Assembly (NCBI GenBank): GCA_964460435.1
Contig: CAYWRH010000013.1
Location: forward strand, 1-47,059
Length of the DNA stretch: 47,059 nucleotides
Reading direction: 5' to 3'
Source of the DNA: JAAZBV01 sp964460435
GTDB lineage: Bacteria; Desulfobacterota; DSM-4660; Desulfatiglandales; HGW-15
The position numbers were made by a program, and so were the translations under genes. This document shows positions 24,490 to 34,017 of this stretch, piece after piece. Within the stretch, counting starts at the first letter, position 1, and the number at the start of each line of letters is the position of its first letter. The notes beneath the pieces were generated by a model. It did not search any database. It saw nothing but the letters and a program-made list of their open reading frames with translations, and was not told the origin of the DNA.

Positions 24490-25119
24490 ATGGATTTGAT
24501 GGAAAAGGATATCAGCCAAATAAATAACCCGAACAATGAAATCTCTTCCGCTGTTGTTCATCTGTTAAAGGGTGTGGTTTATCAGGAGGAAAACCCCGGA
24601 TTGTGGAGCGCCCTGTTAAGCAAGCAGGCAAGGATAAGGGATTATGTATCTGTTATAGGTTTGGAGCTGATACTCGATGAATCAGAAGGCTATGCCTTTT
24701 TACGCTCTGTTCAGGAGATCAGCGATGACACAGCCTCTATCCCGCGTCTTATTGCACGCAGGCAGCTTTCTTATCCGGTCAGTTTGCTACTGGCCCTTCT
24801 TCGAAAAAAACTGGCTGAGTTAGATGCCAGCGGAAACGATACAAGGCTCATTCTTTCAAGGGATGAGGTGGCTGAATTAATAAGGATATTTTTGCCTTCG
24901 GGCAGCAATGAGGCAAGGCTGATTGATCAGATTGATTCCACATTAAATAAAATTGCTGAACTGGGTTTCATAAGGCGTTTAAGGGGAGAGGGTCAGATGA
25001 TTGAGGTGCGGCGTATTATCAAGGCCTTTGTCGATGCGCAATGGCTGGCCGACTTTGATCAGCGCCTTTTAGAATACAGGCAGCAGCCAGCAGAAGAGAG
25101 GGAAAACAGCAATGACTGA
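24490..25119 (+). CDS. jetB: Wadjet JetB (DUF4194), MukE/KITE-like subunit
   Basis: A 209-residue protein of the DUF4194 family, the KITE (MukE-like) dimeric subunit that binds the JetA kleisin. It has tandem winged-helix-like segments (about residues 20-110 and 115-185), including SYPVSLLLALLRKKLAELDA. ATG 24490 is chosen because AAGGAG sits six bases upstream (24478-24483); an upstream TTG at 24484 would overlap the jetA stop. Its end overlaps jetC by eight bases. Confidence 0.92.
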   Translation: MDLMEKDISQINNPNNEISSAVVHLLKGVVYQEENPGLWSALLSKQARIRDYVSVIGLELILDESEGYAFLRSVQEISDDTASIPRLIARRQLSYPVSLLLALLRKKLAELDASGNDTRLILSRDEVAELIRIFLPSGSNEARLIDQIDSTLNKIAELGFIRRLRGEGQMIEVRRIIKAFVDAQWLADFDQRLLEYRQQPAEERENSND

Positions 25120-28100
25120 ACAGCTTGGCCTTGAATTTATTTCGGATGACCGGCTTGCCGGGTTTCGTCTTGTAAGGCTTGAGGTTTTAAACTGGGGAAC
25201 CTTTGACGGCAGGGTATGGACACTCAGGCTTGGTGGCAGAAATGTGCTGCTAACAGGGGATATAGGGTCTGGAAAATCAACCCTTGTTGATGCCATTACT
25301 ACCCTTCTGGTTCCTGCTAACCGGATTGCCTATAACAAGGCTGCTGGCGCTGATATTCGTGAGAGGACATTGAGGTCATATGTTCTGGGTTATTACAAAT
25401 CTGAAAGGCAGGAGATGCTGAACAGCACAAAACCTGTCTCCCTCAGGGATTTCAACAGCTATTCGGTAATCCTTGGTGTTTTTCACAATGAAGGATACAA
25501 CAAAACAGTAACCCTTGCGCAGGTCTTCTGGATGAAGGAATCTAAAACGCAGCCAGCCAGGCTGTATGCTGCATGTGAGCGTGACATCTCTATTGCCTCT
25601 GACTTTTCGGGCTTCGGCAAAGAGATAGCAGGGCTTCGCAAAAAACTGCGCTCAAACAATGTGGAGATATTTGACAGTTATCCGCCATACGGCGCATGGT
25701 TCCGCAGGCGTTTCGGAATTGACAATGAACAGGCCCTTGATCTTTTTCACCAGACAGTCTCACTTAAATCTGTTGGAAACCTTACCGACTTTGTAAGAAG
25801 CCACATGCTTGAACCCTTTGATGTTGCGCCCAGGATTACCGCTCTTATTAAACATTTTGAGGACCTGACCCGCGCTCATGAGGCTGTGCTCAAGGCGAGA
25901 CAGCAGCTTGAAATGCTCGCGCCTCTTGTTGCTGACTTTGATATTCTTAAGGAGTTTCAGCTTTCAGTTGAACAACTCAGGTCATGCAGGGATGCACTCC
26001 GCCCCTGGTTTGCCTCTCTGAAGGTTAATCTTCTGGATAAACGTATTTTATCATTGAACGATGAGTTAAAACGTCATCAGGCAGCTATTGAACGTATGGA
26101 AGAGCTGCGCCGCTCACAGCAGGAAAAGGAACGTGAACTCCGGAGAAACATTGCGGAAAATGGAGGTGACCGCATAGAAAGCATTGCGGCTGAGATAAAA
26201 ATCAAACAGGAGGAGCTAGAAAGAAGAAGGCAAAGGGCCAGGCGGTTTAATGAACTTGTCTGCGCATTGGGCGAACAACCTGCCACGGGAGAGGAAGAAT
26301 TTATAACACAGAGATCCCGAAATGCAGAGCTTTACAGGGAGGCACTTGAAAGTGAAAATTTGCTGCAAAACGAGATAACAGAAAAGGGGGTAGCCCTGTC
26401 GCGTGCGCGCACCGAGTATGATGAATTAAAAACCGAGATAAGTGGGCTTAAGGCAAGGCGCAGCAATATTGATGAAAAACAGGTTTCTATCAGAAACTCT
26501 ATCAGTAAAATGCTTAACATAAAAGAAGAGGAGATGCCATATATAGGTGAACTTATTCAGGTACGAGAGGACGAACTGGACTGGGAAGGTGCAATTGAAA
26601 GGCTGCTGCGTGGTTTCGGCCTTTCTCTTCTCGTTCCTGACAAGCATTATGCAGCGGTTTCAGAATTTGTTGATAAAACAAATCTTAAAGGGAAACTGGT
26701 ATATTTCAGGGTGCGTGAAACCGGGCCTAGAGAGCTTCCCTCACCTCATCCAGATTCACTGGTGCGAAAGCTTCAGATCAGGCCCGATTCACCCTTTTAT
26801 GGCTGGATAGAGGGAGAATTATCAAGGCGGTTTGATCTGGCCTGCTGTAAAACTCAGGAGCAGTTCCGCCGTGAATCAAGGGCTATTACTGCTTTCGGGC
26901 AGATAAAGATTCAGGGAGAGCGGCATGAAAAGGATGACCGGCACAGGCTTGATGACAGGACTCGATATGTATTAGGCTGGAGCAATGCCCAAAAGATTAA
27001 AGCCCTTGAAGAGAGGAAAGCGCTTCATGAGAAAAATATCTCCGGCCTTGCAGGAGATATCAGCGGAATACAGAAAAAACAGGCTAACTTAAGAGACAGG
27101 CTTGAAAAACTCTCAAAGCTGGATGAATATACCGATTTTCGCGATATAGACTGGAATCCCCTGGCCCTTCAAATTGCAAAACTTGAGGAAGAAAAAAAAG
27201 GTCTTGAAACAGCATCAGATATCTTAAAGACACTGGGGCAGCAGCTTTCAACCCTTGAAGTGGAAATAAAAGAGACTGAAAGGCAGCTTGATGAGAGGAA
27301 AGACAGCCGCTCCAAAACAGAACAGAAAATTGCCATCACAAATGAACTCAGGGAGCAGGCTCAGTCTCTTATGGCAGGAATATCAGAAGAGACGAAAACC
27401 CTTTTTAGACATTTAGAGAAGATGCGTGAAGAGGCATCAGGCAGTCAATTGCTTACAGTGGAATCCTGCGACAACCGTGAACGTGATATGAGGGAATGGC
27501 TTCAGGGTAAAATAGATGGGGAAGACAGAAAAATCGCCAGACTGGGAGAAAAAATCACAAGAGAGATGACAGAATACAGGAAGGAGTGGCCTCTTGAGAC
27601 AAGGGAGGTGGACGTGAGCCTGAATGCCGGAGATGAATACAGGGCCATGCTTGATAGGCTTATCGCTGATGATCTGCCTCGTTTTGAAGTGCGTTTCAAA
27701 GAGCTCCTTAATGTTAATACTATTCGGGAGGTGGCAAATTTTCAGTCACAGATCAATCGTGAAAAAGAGACCATTAAAGATCGTATAGCCCAGATAAACC
27801 GGTCACTTACCAAAATTGACTACAATCAGGGAAGGTATATAACTCTTGAAGCGCAGATGAACCTTGATGCGGATATAAGAGAATTTCAAAAAGAGCTGCG
27901 AGCCTGCACTGAAGGCGCTTTGACTGGTTCCGGTGATACCCAGTATTCGGAGGCAAAGTTTCTGCAGGTAAAGAGGATAATAGAGAGATTCAGGGGGCGT
28001 GAGGAATATTCGGATATGGATCGCAGATGGACTGCAAAGGTTACAGATGTCCGTAACTGGTTTGTCTTTGCGGCAAGTGAACGATGGCGCGAGGATGACA

Positions 28101-28477
28101 CTGAATATGAACACTATGCGGATTCAGGAGGAAAATCAGGAGGGCAGAAGGAGAAGCTTGCATATACTGTGCTGGCAGCCAGCCTGGCTTATCAGTTTGG
28201 TCTCGAATGGGGGGCAGTGCGTTCCCGCTCTTTCCGCTTTGTGGTAATAGATGAGGCATTTGGGCGCGGTTCGGATGAATCGGCAAATTATGGCTTGAGG
28301 CTTTTTGAGCAGCTCAATCTTCAGCTTCTTATTGTGACACCATTGCAGAAAATTCATATCATAGAGCCCTTTGTATCGGGTGTTGGATTTGTATTTAGTA
28401 ATGATGGACGAAACTCGGTACTGCGGAATCTTACAATAGAGGAGTACCGCGCTGAAAAGCAGAGGATTACAGGATGA
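25112..28477 (+). CDS. jetC: Wadjet JetC, SMC/MukB-like ATPase
   Basis: An SMC-type ATPase of 1121 aa that extrudes DNA loops on plasmids in known Wadjet systems. Walker A is GDIGSGKST at 49-57. Long coiled coils run from about 265 to 470 and 640 to 960, separated by a hinge-like region. The C-terminal head has the ABC signature SGGQKEKLAY near residue 1008 and Walker B FVVIDEAFGRG near residue 1045. All ATPase motifs look intact, so the enzyme is probably active. It overlaps jetB by eight bases and jetD by four (ATGA). Confidence 0.95.
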   Translation: MTEQLGLEFISDDRLAGFRLVRLEVLNWGTFDGRVWTLRLGGRNVLLTGDIGSGKSTLVDAITTLLVPANRIAYNKAAGADIRERTLRSYVLGYYKSERQEMLNSTKPVSLRDFNSYSVILGVFHNEGYNKTVTLAQVFWMKESKTQPARLYAACERDISIASDFSGFGKEIAGLRKKLRSNNVEIFDSYPPYGAWFRRRFGIDNEQALDLFHQTVSLKSVGNLTDFVRSHMLEPFDVAPRITALIKHFEDLTRAHEAVLKARQQLEMLAPLVADFDILKEFQLSVEQLRSCRDALRPWFASLKVNLLDKRILSLNDELKRHQAAIERMEELRRSQQEKERELRRNIAENGGDRIESIAAEIKIKQEELERRRQRARRFNELVCALGEQPATGEEEFITQRSRNAELYREALESENLLQNEITEKGVALSRARTEYDELKTEISGLKARRSNIDEKQVSIRNSISKMLNIKEEEMPYIGELIQVREDELDWEGAIERLLRGFGLSLLVPDKHYAAVSEFVDKTNLKGKLVYFRVRETGPRELPSPHPDSLVRKLQIRPDSPFYGWIEGELSRRFDLACCKTQEQFRRESRAITAFGQIKIQGERHEKDDRHRLDDRTRYVLGWSNAQKIKALEERKALHEKNISGLAGDISGIQKKQANLRDRLEKLSKLDEYTDFRDIDWNPLALQIAKLEEEKKGLETASDILKTLGQQLSTLEVEIKETERQLDERKDSRSKTEQKIAITNELREQAQSLMAGISEETKTLFRHLEKMREEASGSQLLTVESCDNRERDMREWLQGKIDGEDRKIARLGEKITREMTEYRKEWPLETREVDVSLNAGDEYRAMLDRLIADDLPRFEVRFKELLNVNTIREVANFQSQINREKETIKDRIAQINRSLTKIDYNQGRYITLEAQMNLDADIREFQKELRACTEGALTGSGDTQYSEAKFLQVKRIIERFRGREEYSDMDRRWTAKVTDVRNWFVFAASERWREDDTEYEHYADSGGKSGGQKEKLAYTVLAASLAYQFGLEWGAVRSRSFRFVVIDEAFGRGSDESANYGLRLFEQLNLQLLIVTPLQKIHIIEPFVSGVGFVFSNDGRNSVLRNLTIEEYRAEKQRITG

Positions 28478-29649
28478 AATGGACAACGCTCGCAGACATC
28501 AGGGCACAGATAGATAAGCTCTGGAATAGAGGTTTGTTGCTTGCCAGTTTATGCGAAGGAGAGAATATCTTTCCCCTGAGACTGCCAGTAAAGGGACCAG
28601 ACTCAAAGGAATTGAGTGAGCGTTTTTCGGAGGTGCAAAGCTGGATAGCACAACTGATAGAATCAGCAAAGTTCTACAGGATAGAATGGAAAAAGATCAA
28701 TCACCGAATAGTTGGAACAAATGAAATTCCATCAGCCATCTGGATTGACACCCTGGATGATGCATTAAGGCTTACAGGCAAGAGGGAGGCTAAGGATAGA
28801 TTTATCGAACTCGTTAAAATTACAGGTGATAGACAGCCGAAACTGCTGACATGGCTTGCCAAAAGGCCTCTGGCCGCGCTTAAGATCGCTAAAGACTGGC
28901 CAAAACTTTTACTTGTTGTTGACTGGCTTTTCAGGCATAACCGGCCTGGAATTTATCTGAGGCAGATAGATTTGGCCGGTATTCATACCAAATTTATTGA
29001 GGAATACAGGAATGTTCTTCTTGAACTGCTTGATATAGTTCTTCCTGAAACTGCGATAGATGAAACCGCCAGAGGGATAACAGGGTTCTGCAGGCGCTAC
29101 GGTTTTCTGGATAAACCCTTGCGTGTGCGTTTCAGGGTGCTTGACCAGAATATTAGACTGCTTTCAGCCGGTTCTATGCAGGATATAACTTTAACGGAAG
29201 AGACCTTCTCCGCCCTCCAAATACCTGTTTCAAAAATTTTTATTACTGAAAATGAGATCAACTTCCTTGCCTTTCCGGTAGTGGTTGATGCTATAGTTAT
29301 ATTTGGAGCCGGTTATGGATTCAATAATCTGATCTCTGCACAATGGTTACACAACAAGCAGATTTATTACTGGGGTGATATTGATACACACGGTTTTGCA
29401 ATCCTCAATCAGTTGCGGGCTATTTTCCCGGATGTAAAATCCTTTCTGATGGATATTGAGACACTCCTCAGCCACAGGGAACTGTGGGGGTTTGAGTCTG
29501 AACAGGAAAAGGCAAATCTTATAAGGCTTACACCTGAGGAGACAAAGCTCTATGATCAACTGCGCAATAATCACTGGGGAGAAAATATAAGGCTTGAGCA
29601 GGAGAGAGTGGGTTTCAAATTTCTTCTTGATGTTTTAGAGGGGCTATAA
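28474..29649 (+). CDS. jetD: Wadjet JetD (DUF3322/DUF2220), toprim nuclease
   Basis: The nuclease subunit, related to the toprim/winged-helix part of Spo11/topoisomerase VI-type enzymes, which cuts circular DNA after loop extrusion. The 391-residue protein has the N-terminal DUF3322 region and a C-terminal DUF2220 toprim fold. The metal-binding acids are visible: Glu in ITENEINFLAFP near residue 258 and the DxD-like GDIDTHG near residue 302. All four Jet genes are therefore complete. A patatin gene begins 21 bp later. Confidence 0.92.
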   Translation: MKWTTLADIRAQIDKLWNRGLLLASLCEGENIFPLRLPVKGPDSKELSERFSEVQSWIAQLIESAKFYRIEWKKINHRIVGTNEIPSAIWIDTLDDALRLTGKREAKDRFIELVKITGDRQPKLLTWLAKRPLAALKIAKDWPKLLLVVDWLFRHNRPGIYLRQIDLAGIHTKFIEEYRNVLLELLDIVLPETAIDETARGITGFCRRYGFLDKPLRVRFRVLDQNIRLLSAGSMQDITLTEETFSALQIPVSKIFITENEINFLAFPVVVDAIVIFGAGYGFNNLISAQWLHNKQIYYWGDIDTHGFAILNQLRAIFPDVKSFLMDIETLLSHRELWGFESEQEKANLIRLTPEETKLYDQLRNNHWGENIRLEQERVGFKFLLDVLEGL

Positions 29650-29670
29650 CTTATAAAAGGAGGAGATCAC

Positions 29671-30693
29671 ATGCCATACAATTTTAAAAATCTGGTGTTT
29701 GAGGGTGGCGGTGTCAAGGGCATTGCCTATGTTGGCGCTCTTGATGTTCTAGAGAGCAAAGGGATACTAAATGATATTGAGAGGATTGGTGGGACATCCG
29801 CAGGGGCTATAAATGCCATTCTTGTTGGACTAAATTTCAGCCAGAATGAGACAAAGGAGGTGCTCTGGTCACTTGATTTTAAAAAACTGATGGATGATTC
29901 ATGGGGTGTAATAAGGGATGCAAAAAGGCTGATAGAAGAATATGGCTGGTATAAGGGTGATTTTTTCAGGAACTGGATAGGAAAACAGATAAAAAGGAAA
30001 ACCGGCAACAGCGAGAGCACCTTTGCGGATATTGAAGCAATGAAGGAAAAGGCAAAATTCAGGTCACTCTATTTTATGGGGACAAACCTCTCCACAGGCT
30101 TTTCAGAGGTCTTTTCAGCGGAGCATACCCCAAGGATGTGCATAGCCGATGCTGTCCGCATCTCCATGTCCATCCCGCTTTTTTTTACAGCAAAGAAAAG
30201 TATCAGGGGGGATATATATGTGGATGGAGGGGTTCTGGACAACTACCCGGTAAAATTATTTGACCGGGAAAAGTATGTGAGCGGCAGTGGAGGCGTTGAG
30301 ACAAAGTATTATGAGAAGATAAATAAAAAATTAAAAAAAATGATCCGGCCTGTTTCAAATTATATCTATAACAAACAGACCCTGGGGTTCAGGCTGGACA
30401 CAAGGGAAGAGATCGCCATGTTTCGTGACCATGCGGAGCCTGTCACCCAAAAGATTGACAACTTCATGGATTACACATGGGGCCTGATAAACACGATCCT
30501 GAATGCACAGCAGAGTATCCATCTTCACAGCGATGACTGGGCCAGAACCGTGTACATAGACACACTGGGTGTAAAGACCACTGATTTCAACCTCAAAGAC
30601 GAAAAGAAAAAGCTGCTTGTAAAATCAGGAGCCACAGGCACAGAGGAATACTTTAAATGGTTTGACAACACTGATGATGCGCCAAATAAATAA
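29671..30693 (+). CDS. Patatin-like phospholipase linked to the Wadjet operon
   Basis: A 340-residue patatin-family lipid acyl hydrolase. The oxyanion loop is EGGGVKG (residues 11-17), the nucleophile is Ser43 in GTSAG, and the catalytic Asp185 lies in VDGG, so the Ser-Asp dyad is intact. There is no signal peptide, so it probably acts in the cytoplasm or at the inner membrane. A strong AAAGGAGG ribosome-binding site precedes the ATG. It lies 21 bp after jetD on the same strand with no terminator between them, so it is probably co-transcribed. Patatins are used as membrane-damaging effectors in other defence systems (CapV in CBASS); whether this one belongs to Wadjet or is an ordinary metabolic RssA-like protein cannot be decided from sequence. 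Confidence 0.9.
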   Translation: MPYNFKNLVFEGGGVKGIAYVGALDVLESKGILNDIERIGGTSAGAINAILVGLNFSQNETKEVLWSLDFKKLMDDSWGVIRDAKRLIEEYGWYKGDFFRNWIGKQIKRKTGNSESTFADIEAMKEKAKFRSLYFMGTNLSTGFSEVFSAEHTPRMCIADAVRISMSIPLFFTAKKSIRGDIYVDGGVLDNYPVKLFDREKYVSGSGGVETKYYEKINKKLKKMIRPVSNYIYNKQTLGFRLDTREEIAMFRDHAEPVTQKIDNFMDYTWGLINTILNAQQSIHLHSDDWARTVYIDTLGVKTTDFNLKDEKKKLLVKSGATGTEEYFKWFDNTDDAPNK

Positions 30694-30707
30694 CCATAAA
30701 CTTATTA

Positions 30708-30734
30708 ACCACGAAACACATTAAATACACGAAA
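30708..30734. repeat. ACCACGAAA/ACACGAAA direct-repeat tract
   Basis: Short tandem-like units, ACCACGAAACACATT and AAATACACGAAAGG, of the CACGAA type that is dispersed between genes in many bacterial genomes. The reverse-complement-like CCGTGTCCTCCGTGG at the left window edge is similar. No function is known. Confidence 0.35.
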
Positions 30735-30762
30735 GGTTTTTTTGGAAGTCAGTTGATGACCG

Positions 30763-30807
30763 TGCCCACACTCCGCAGTAACGCCAGGGCTTACCGGAGC
30801 ATGGGCA
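30763..30807. repeat. Imperfect palindrome between the patatin and orphan genes
   Basis: TGCCCACACTCCG (30763-30775) and CGGAGCATGGGCA (30795-30807) are reverse complements except at two central positions, with a 19-base loop. It lies between two convergent genes, so it may terminate both, and it forms the right-hand counterpart of the palindromes at 21615-22896. Confidence 0.5.
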
Positions 30808-30872
30808 TGGGCAGTACAGCGTAGAGTTCGCAGTTATTATATTCCAGGTATCAACAAAACATTGTCGATAAT

Positions 30873-33800
30873 TTATTTTTTAAAATTTCCCGGCCATGCC
30901 ACCTTTTTTTTGTACAGCTCCTCAACAGAATAATAGCTTCCAAGCCTTTCCCCATACTCCTGTTTCTTTGCCTCTTTTATGGATGTTACGGCCTCATCAA
31001 TGCTTTGCTCCACTGCGCCTGAATATTTGCAGCCCTGTTTTGTTGATGCCTCAACCGAGACACTTGCTGTCCCTCCAAAACCATTCCTGAAATCCTGCTT
31101 CACGCCTGCTGAAAAATTGGAGTCCCTGACCTCTCCGCCAGGGCCAAAGGTGAGTTGCCCCCCTACTGATAATGAGCTGTTATTTGCCGATACCTTTAAT
31201 CCTGTTGCTGCAGTAACAGAGTAGTCCTGCACAACACCCTGGCCGTCCATGGTAACAGATGAGCTTAAGTCAAAATATGCGCCTGCCTGTACACCGCCCT
31301 GTTTGGCCCCAAGGGAAAGCTTTATGCCCTGACCATAGGTGCCTGTGCCGGTAAACTCGCTTACAGACTGTGATAAAAAGATCTCCGGTGAACCGGGTAT
31401 GGGCAGTTTCATATTGAACTTTACAGTAGTGCGCGCAGGCGACATGCGCCCCTTGAAAAAGAAATAGTCAAAATCAAAGCCATAGCCGTCTATCTTTTTG
31501 AATAGCGGCGTTGATTCGGGTATCTCGCCTGAGTCAAATGCCTTTTTGGCCGCCTTATCAGCCTGTATCCGGTCATTTTCCTCTTTCCTGCGCTCCTCTG
31601 CCTCCATCTCCCTCTGCTCTAGGAGCGATGCAATGTCACACTCACAGTCCCACTCGTCATGGTATTTAAATGAGCTGTGAGCAGCGCCAACCATGCTCAG
31701 TGAATAGACCATGGCAGAATATATGGACTGGCGCAGTTCAGCATCCTTCTGTGTGCGCACATCAGGGTCGCTTATAAGGGCAACATGCCTTATAACATCA
31801 TAATAGTATGCCTCTATGGTTGGCTTTATCTTCTGTGTATATGTCACAGCAGTAAGGTTTGCTGCTGAGCCGAATGCTGTCTCTGCTGCATTGTTGCAGG
31901 AATTAAAATAGGCCACATGGATATTGTGCTCCCTCAGCTTCCACTCTGCGCTGTTCCCTTTTGCCCCTGCTGCCTTTTTCTGCGCATTGAACTGTTCAAG
32001 CTGTTTATCCCTGATCGCCTTTGCCTCTGTGATCTTTTTCCGGTATTGTTCCAGTATCTCATTAAGGGAGCGGTGGAGACGCCGGTTTAACGAATGCAGA
32101 TAGCCCCTGTAGAGATTGCTCTTTCTGTTATGAACCGCAAAGTTATGTTTCTGGATAATAACATTCATGGGATCAGCATATTCATATGGATCAATCTGAA
32201 GGATCGCTATGGATGGATCATACTGGGAAACAAGCCCTGCAAGGCCGCCCGCATCTCCCTTTTTCATATCAGCCTGGGCCACCTGTGCCTCTCTTTTCCA
32301 TTCACCAATCTTCTCCTTGATCTGTGACTTATCCACCTTTGCCTTTGGTTTCTTTTTCATGTTTCTATATTTTTCAGGATTTCTTGCCACATCATTAAGG
32401 TCAACATTCATGTCAACATCAATCCCAAGCTGTTCAAGCATCTTCATCTGCTCCTTGCCAAGTGAGGCAAATGAAGAGATGGAGTAACGCTGAAGCATAT
32501 CTGCAAAATCCTTCACAGCGCTTTCGCCCTGCGGGCTGTTAATGGCCTTGAGTGATGCATACTGTGTAAGCTTCTTGATAGATGGGGCCTTGAAGCTCCC
32601 CTGCGGGGGCAGGTTTTCTACAAACCTACGCATCTCAATAGCCTTTCCCTCATCTATCTGTGCCATGAAGTCAGCAGCAGTGAAAACAGGCTCTGCGGAA
32701 ATGGTCTTAATATTCTCTTTGTACAGCTCTTCAGGGGAATCAACGGGCAGATCCTTTGTCTTTTCAAGCGCCCTTGATGCCTTTTTTGCCACCATAAGTG
32801 TCTGTGGCCTGTCCAGCTTTTCATCATCCAGTATGGCCCTTGCCTTGTCAGGTTTATTAATGGAATGGAAATATGCTGCCATGCCGATCGCTGCATCCCA
32901 AGAAAATGGGCTCTGCTTGCGTGCTGCCTGCAACAGTGAGCGCGCCTCATCCGGCCGGTTCATATCTATATTGAGGTTTCCAAGGTTGATCATGGATACA
33001 AGGCTGGCATCGGTATATGCATTTTTATCCATTGAGATAGAAAGGGCATAGAGATAAACTGACTCCGCATCCTTCTGATAGGAGTTGATTTCATTAGCGC
33101 CGCTTTTAACCTGCGAGAGAACCTTGCCAGCGGTATATATTGCTGCTGCCATATTATTTGCGCTCGCTGTGCTCTTCGGGTCAAGTGTAAAGACCGCTGT
33201 TGCATAGGCAATAACGAAATTGGGCATGTTAAAGTGGCTTGTGGCAGAGCTTACTGAAAATGAATAATTTCTTGCCATTAAAGGGTTCAGATCCTTGCCG
33301 TCAAAGCGGGGATTAAATGTAACCGCCCCTGTATAGGCAGTGGCCTCATCCGGTTTGAAATTTTTGCGGGATGATGCGTTGTATGAAGCAGCAAGATTCA
33401 GTATAGCCGCCTGATCAGGGGCCTCCTCCCTTTTGGGGAGCTTTACAGGGAGGGATTCAAGCTCTGCATTTACTGCCCTTAATGCGCGGGCCTTTTCTTC
33501 AGGTGTGCGGAACTCTGTATCAGAGAGAGAGCCTCCCCCTGTGACAGGCGCCTCTTTATACTCAGGCTCCTGGGCCATGAGCGTGGAAAAGAGCTGTGTC
33601 GCAGGGCTTATTCCATCATCGCCGCTGCCAGAGCCTGCCTGTGCAGCCATATTTTCAAGTCCAAGATCCTTGAACTGTCTCTCAAACTCTCTTTCTGCCT
33701 CCTTTGCTTTTGCCTCATTCTTATCTGGTGTCTGCCTTGATTCAGCCCCAGAAACCGATGGCATTCCCATGCACTCCATCCATCTTTTTCGTGCCTCCTC

Positions 33801-34016
33801 AGCTTTGTCTGAGAGCGCCTTCATCCTCTGCCCGAATGCCTCCCCTTCAGCCTCAGACATTATGGTTTTTCCTTCAAGCTCCTTTCTCATCTCACCCATC
33901 TGGTTCAGGAGGGCCTCCATCTCATTGCCATACTTCTCACACTCCTGGGCGCTAATTTCATGAAAAGGCAGGAACCCTATAATCAATAACACTAAAAAGA
34001 TCTTCCCTTTGCTCAT
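30873..34016 (-). CDS. Large exported protein of unknown function
   Basis: A 1047-residue protein with a signal peptide (about residues 1-23, ending HEISA), then Cys-containing coiled coil (about 24-95), a linker, TPR-like helices (about 200-430), Lys-rich helical and coiled regions (about 430-850), and a Gly/Ser-rich beta-type C-terminus (about 860-1010, e.g. YGQGIKLSLGAKQGGVQAGA) that ends in a short helical tail. The C-terminal part resembles repeated strands of surface or barrel-like proteins, but no family was recognised. It begins one base after the queC stop, so the two are in one operon. It is probably periplasmic or attached to the outer membrane. Confidence 0.6.
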   Translation of the reverse strand: MSKGKIFLVLLIIGFLPFHEISAQECEKYGNEMEALLNQMGEMRKELEGKTIMSEAEGEAFGQRMKALSDKAEEARKRWMECMGMPSVSGAESRQTPDKNEAKAKEAEREFERQFKDLGLENMAAQAGSGSGDDGISPATQLFSTLMAQEPEYKEAPVTGGGSLSDTEFRTPEEKARALRAVNAELESLPVKLPKREEAPDQAAILNLAASYNASSRKNFKPDEATAYTGAVTFNPRFDGKDLNPLMARNYSFSVSSATSHFNMPNFVIAYATAVFTLDPKSTASANNMAAAIYTAGKVLSQVKSGANEINSYQKDAESVYLYALSISMDKNAYTDASLVSMINLGNLNIDMNRPDEARSLLQAARKQSPFSWDAAIGMAAYFHSINKPDKARAILDDEKLDRPQTLMVAKKASRALEKTKDLPVDSPEELYKENIKTISAEPVFTAADFMAQIDEGKAIEMRRFVENLPPQGSFKAPSIKKLTQYASLKAINSPQGESAVKDFADMLQRYSISSFASLGKEQMKMLEQLGIDVDMNVDLNDVARNPEKYRNMKKKPKAKVDKSQIKEKIGEWKREAQVAQADMKKGDAGGLAGLVSQYDPSIAILQIDPYEYADPMNVIIQKHNFAVHNRKSNLYRGYLHSLNRRLHRSLNEILEQYRKKITEAKAIRDKQLEQFNAQKKAAGAKGNSAEWKLREHNIHVAYFNSCNNAAETAFGSAANLTAVTYTQKIKPTIEAYYYDVIRHVALISDPDVRTQKDAELRQSIYSAMVYSLSMVGAAHSSFKYHDEWDCECDIASLLEQREMEAEERRKEENDRIQADKAAKKAFDSGEIPESTPLFKKIDGYGFDFDYFFFKGRMSPARTTVKFNMKLPIPGSPEIFLSQSVSEFTGTGTYGQGIKLSLGAKQGGVQAGAYFDLSSSVTMDGQGVVQDYSVTAATGLKVSANNSSLSVGGQLTFGPGGEVRDSNFSAGVKQDFRNGFGGTASVSVEASTKQGCKYSGAVEQSIDEAVTSIKEAKKQEYGERLGSYYSVEELYKKKVAWPGNFKK

Positions 34017-34017
34017 T

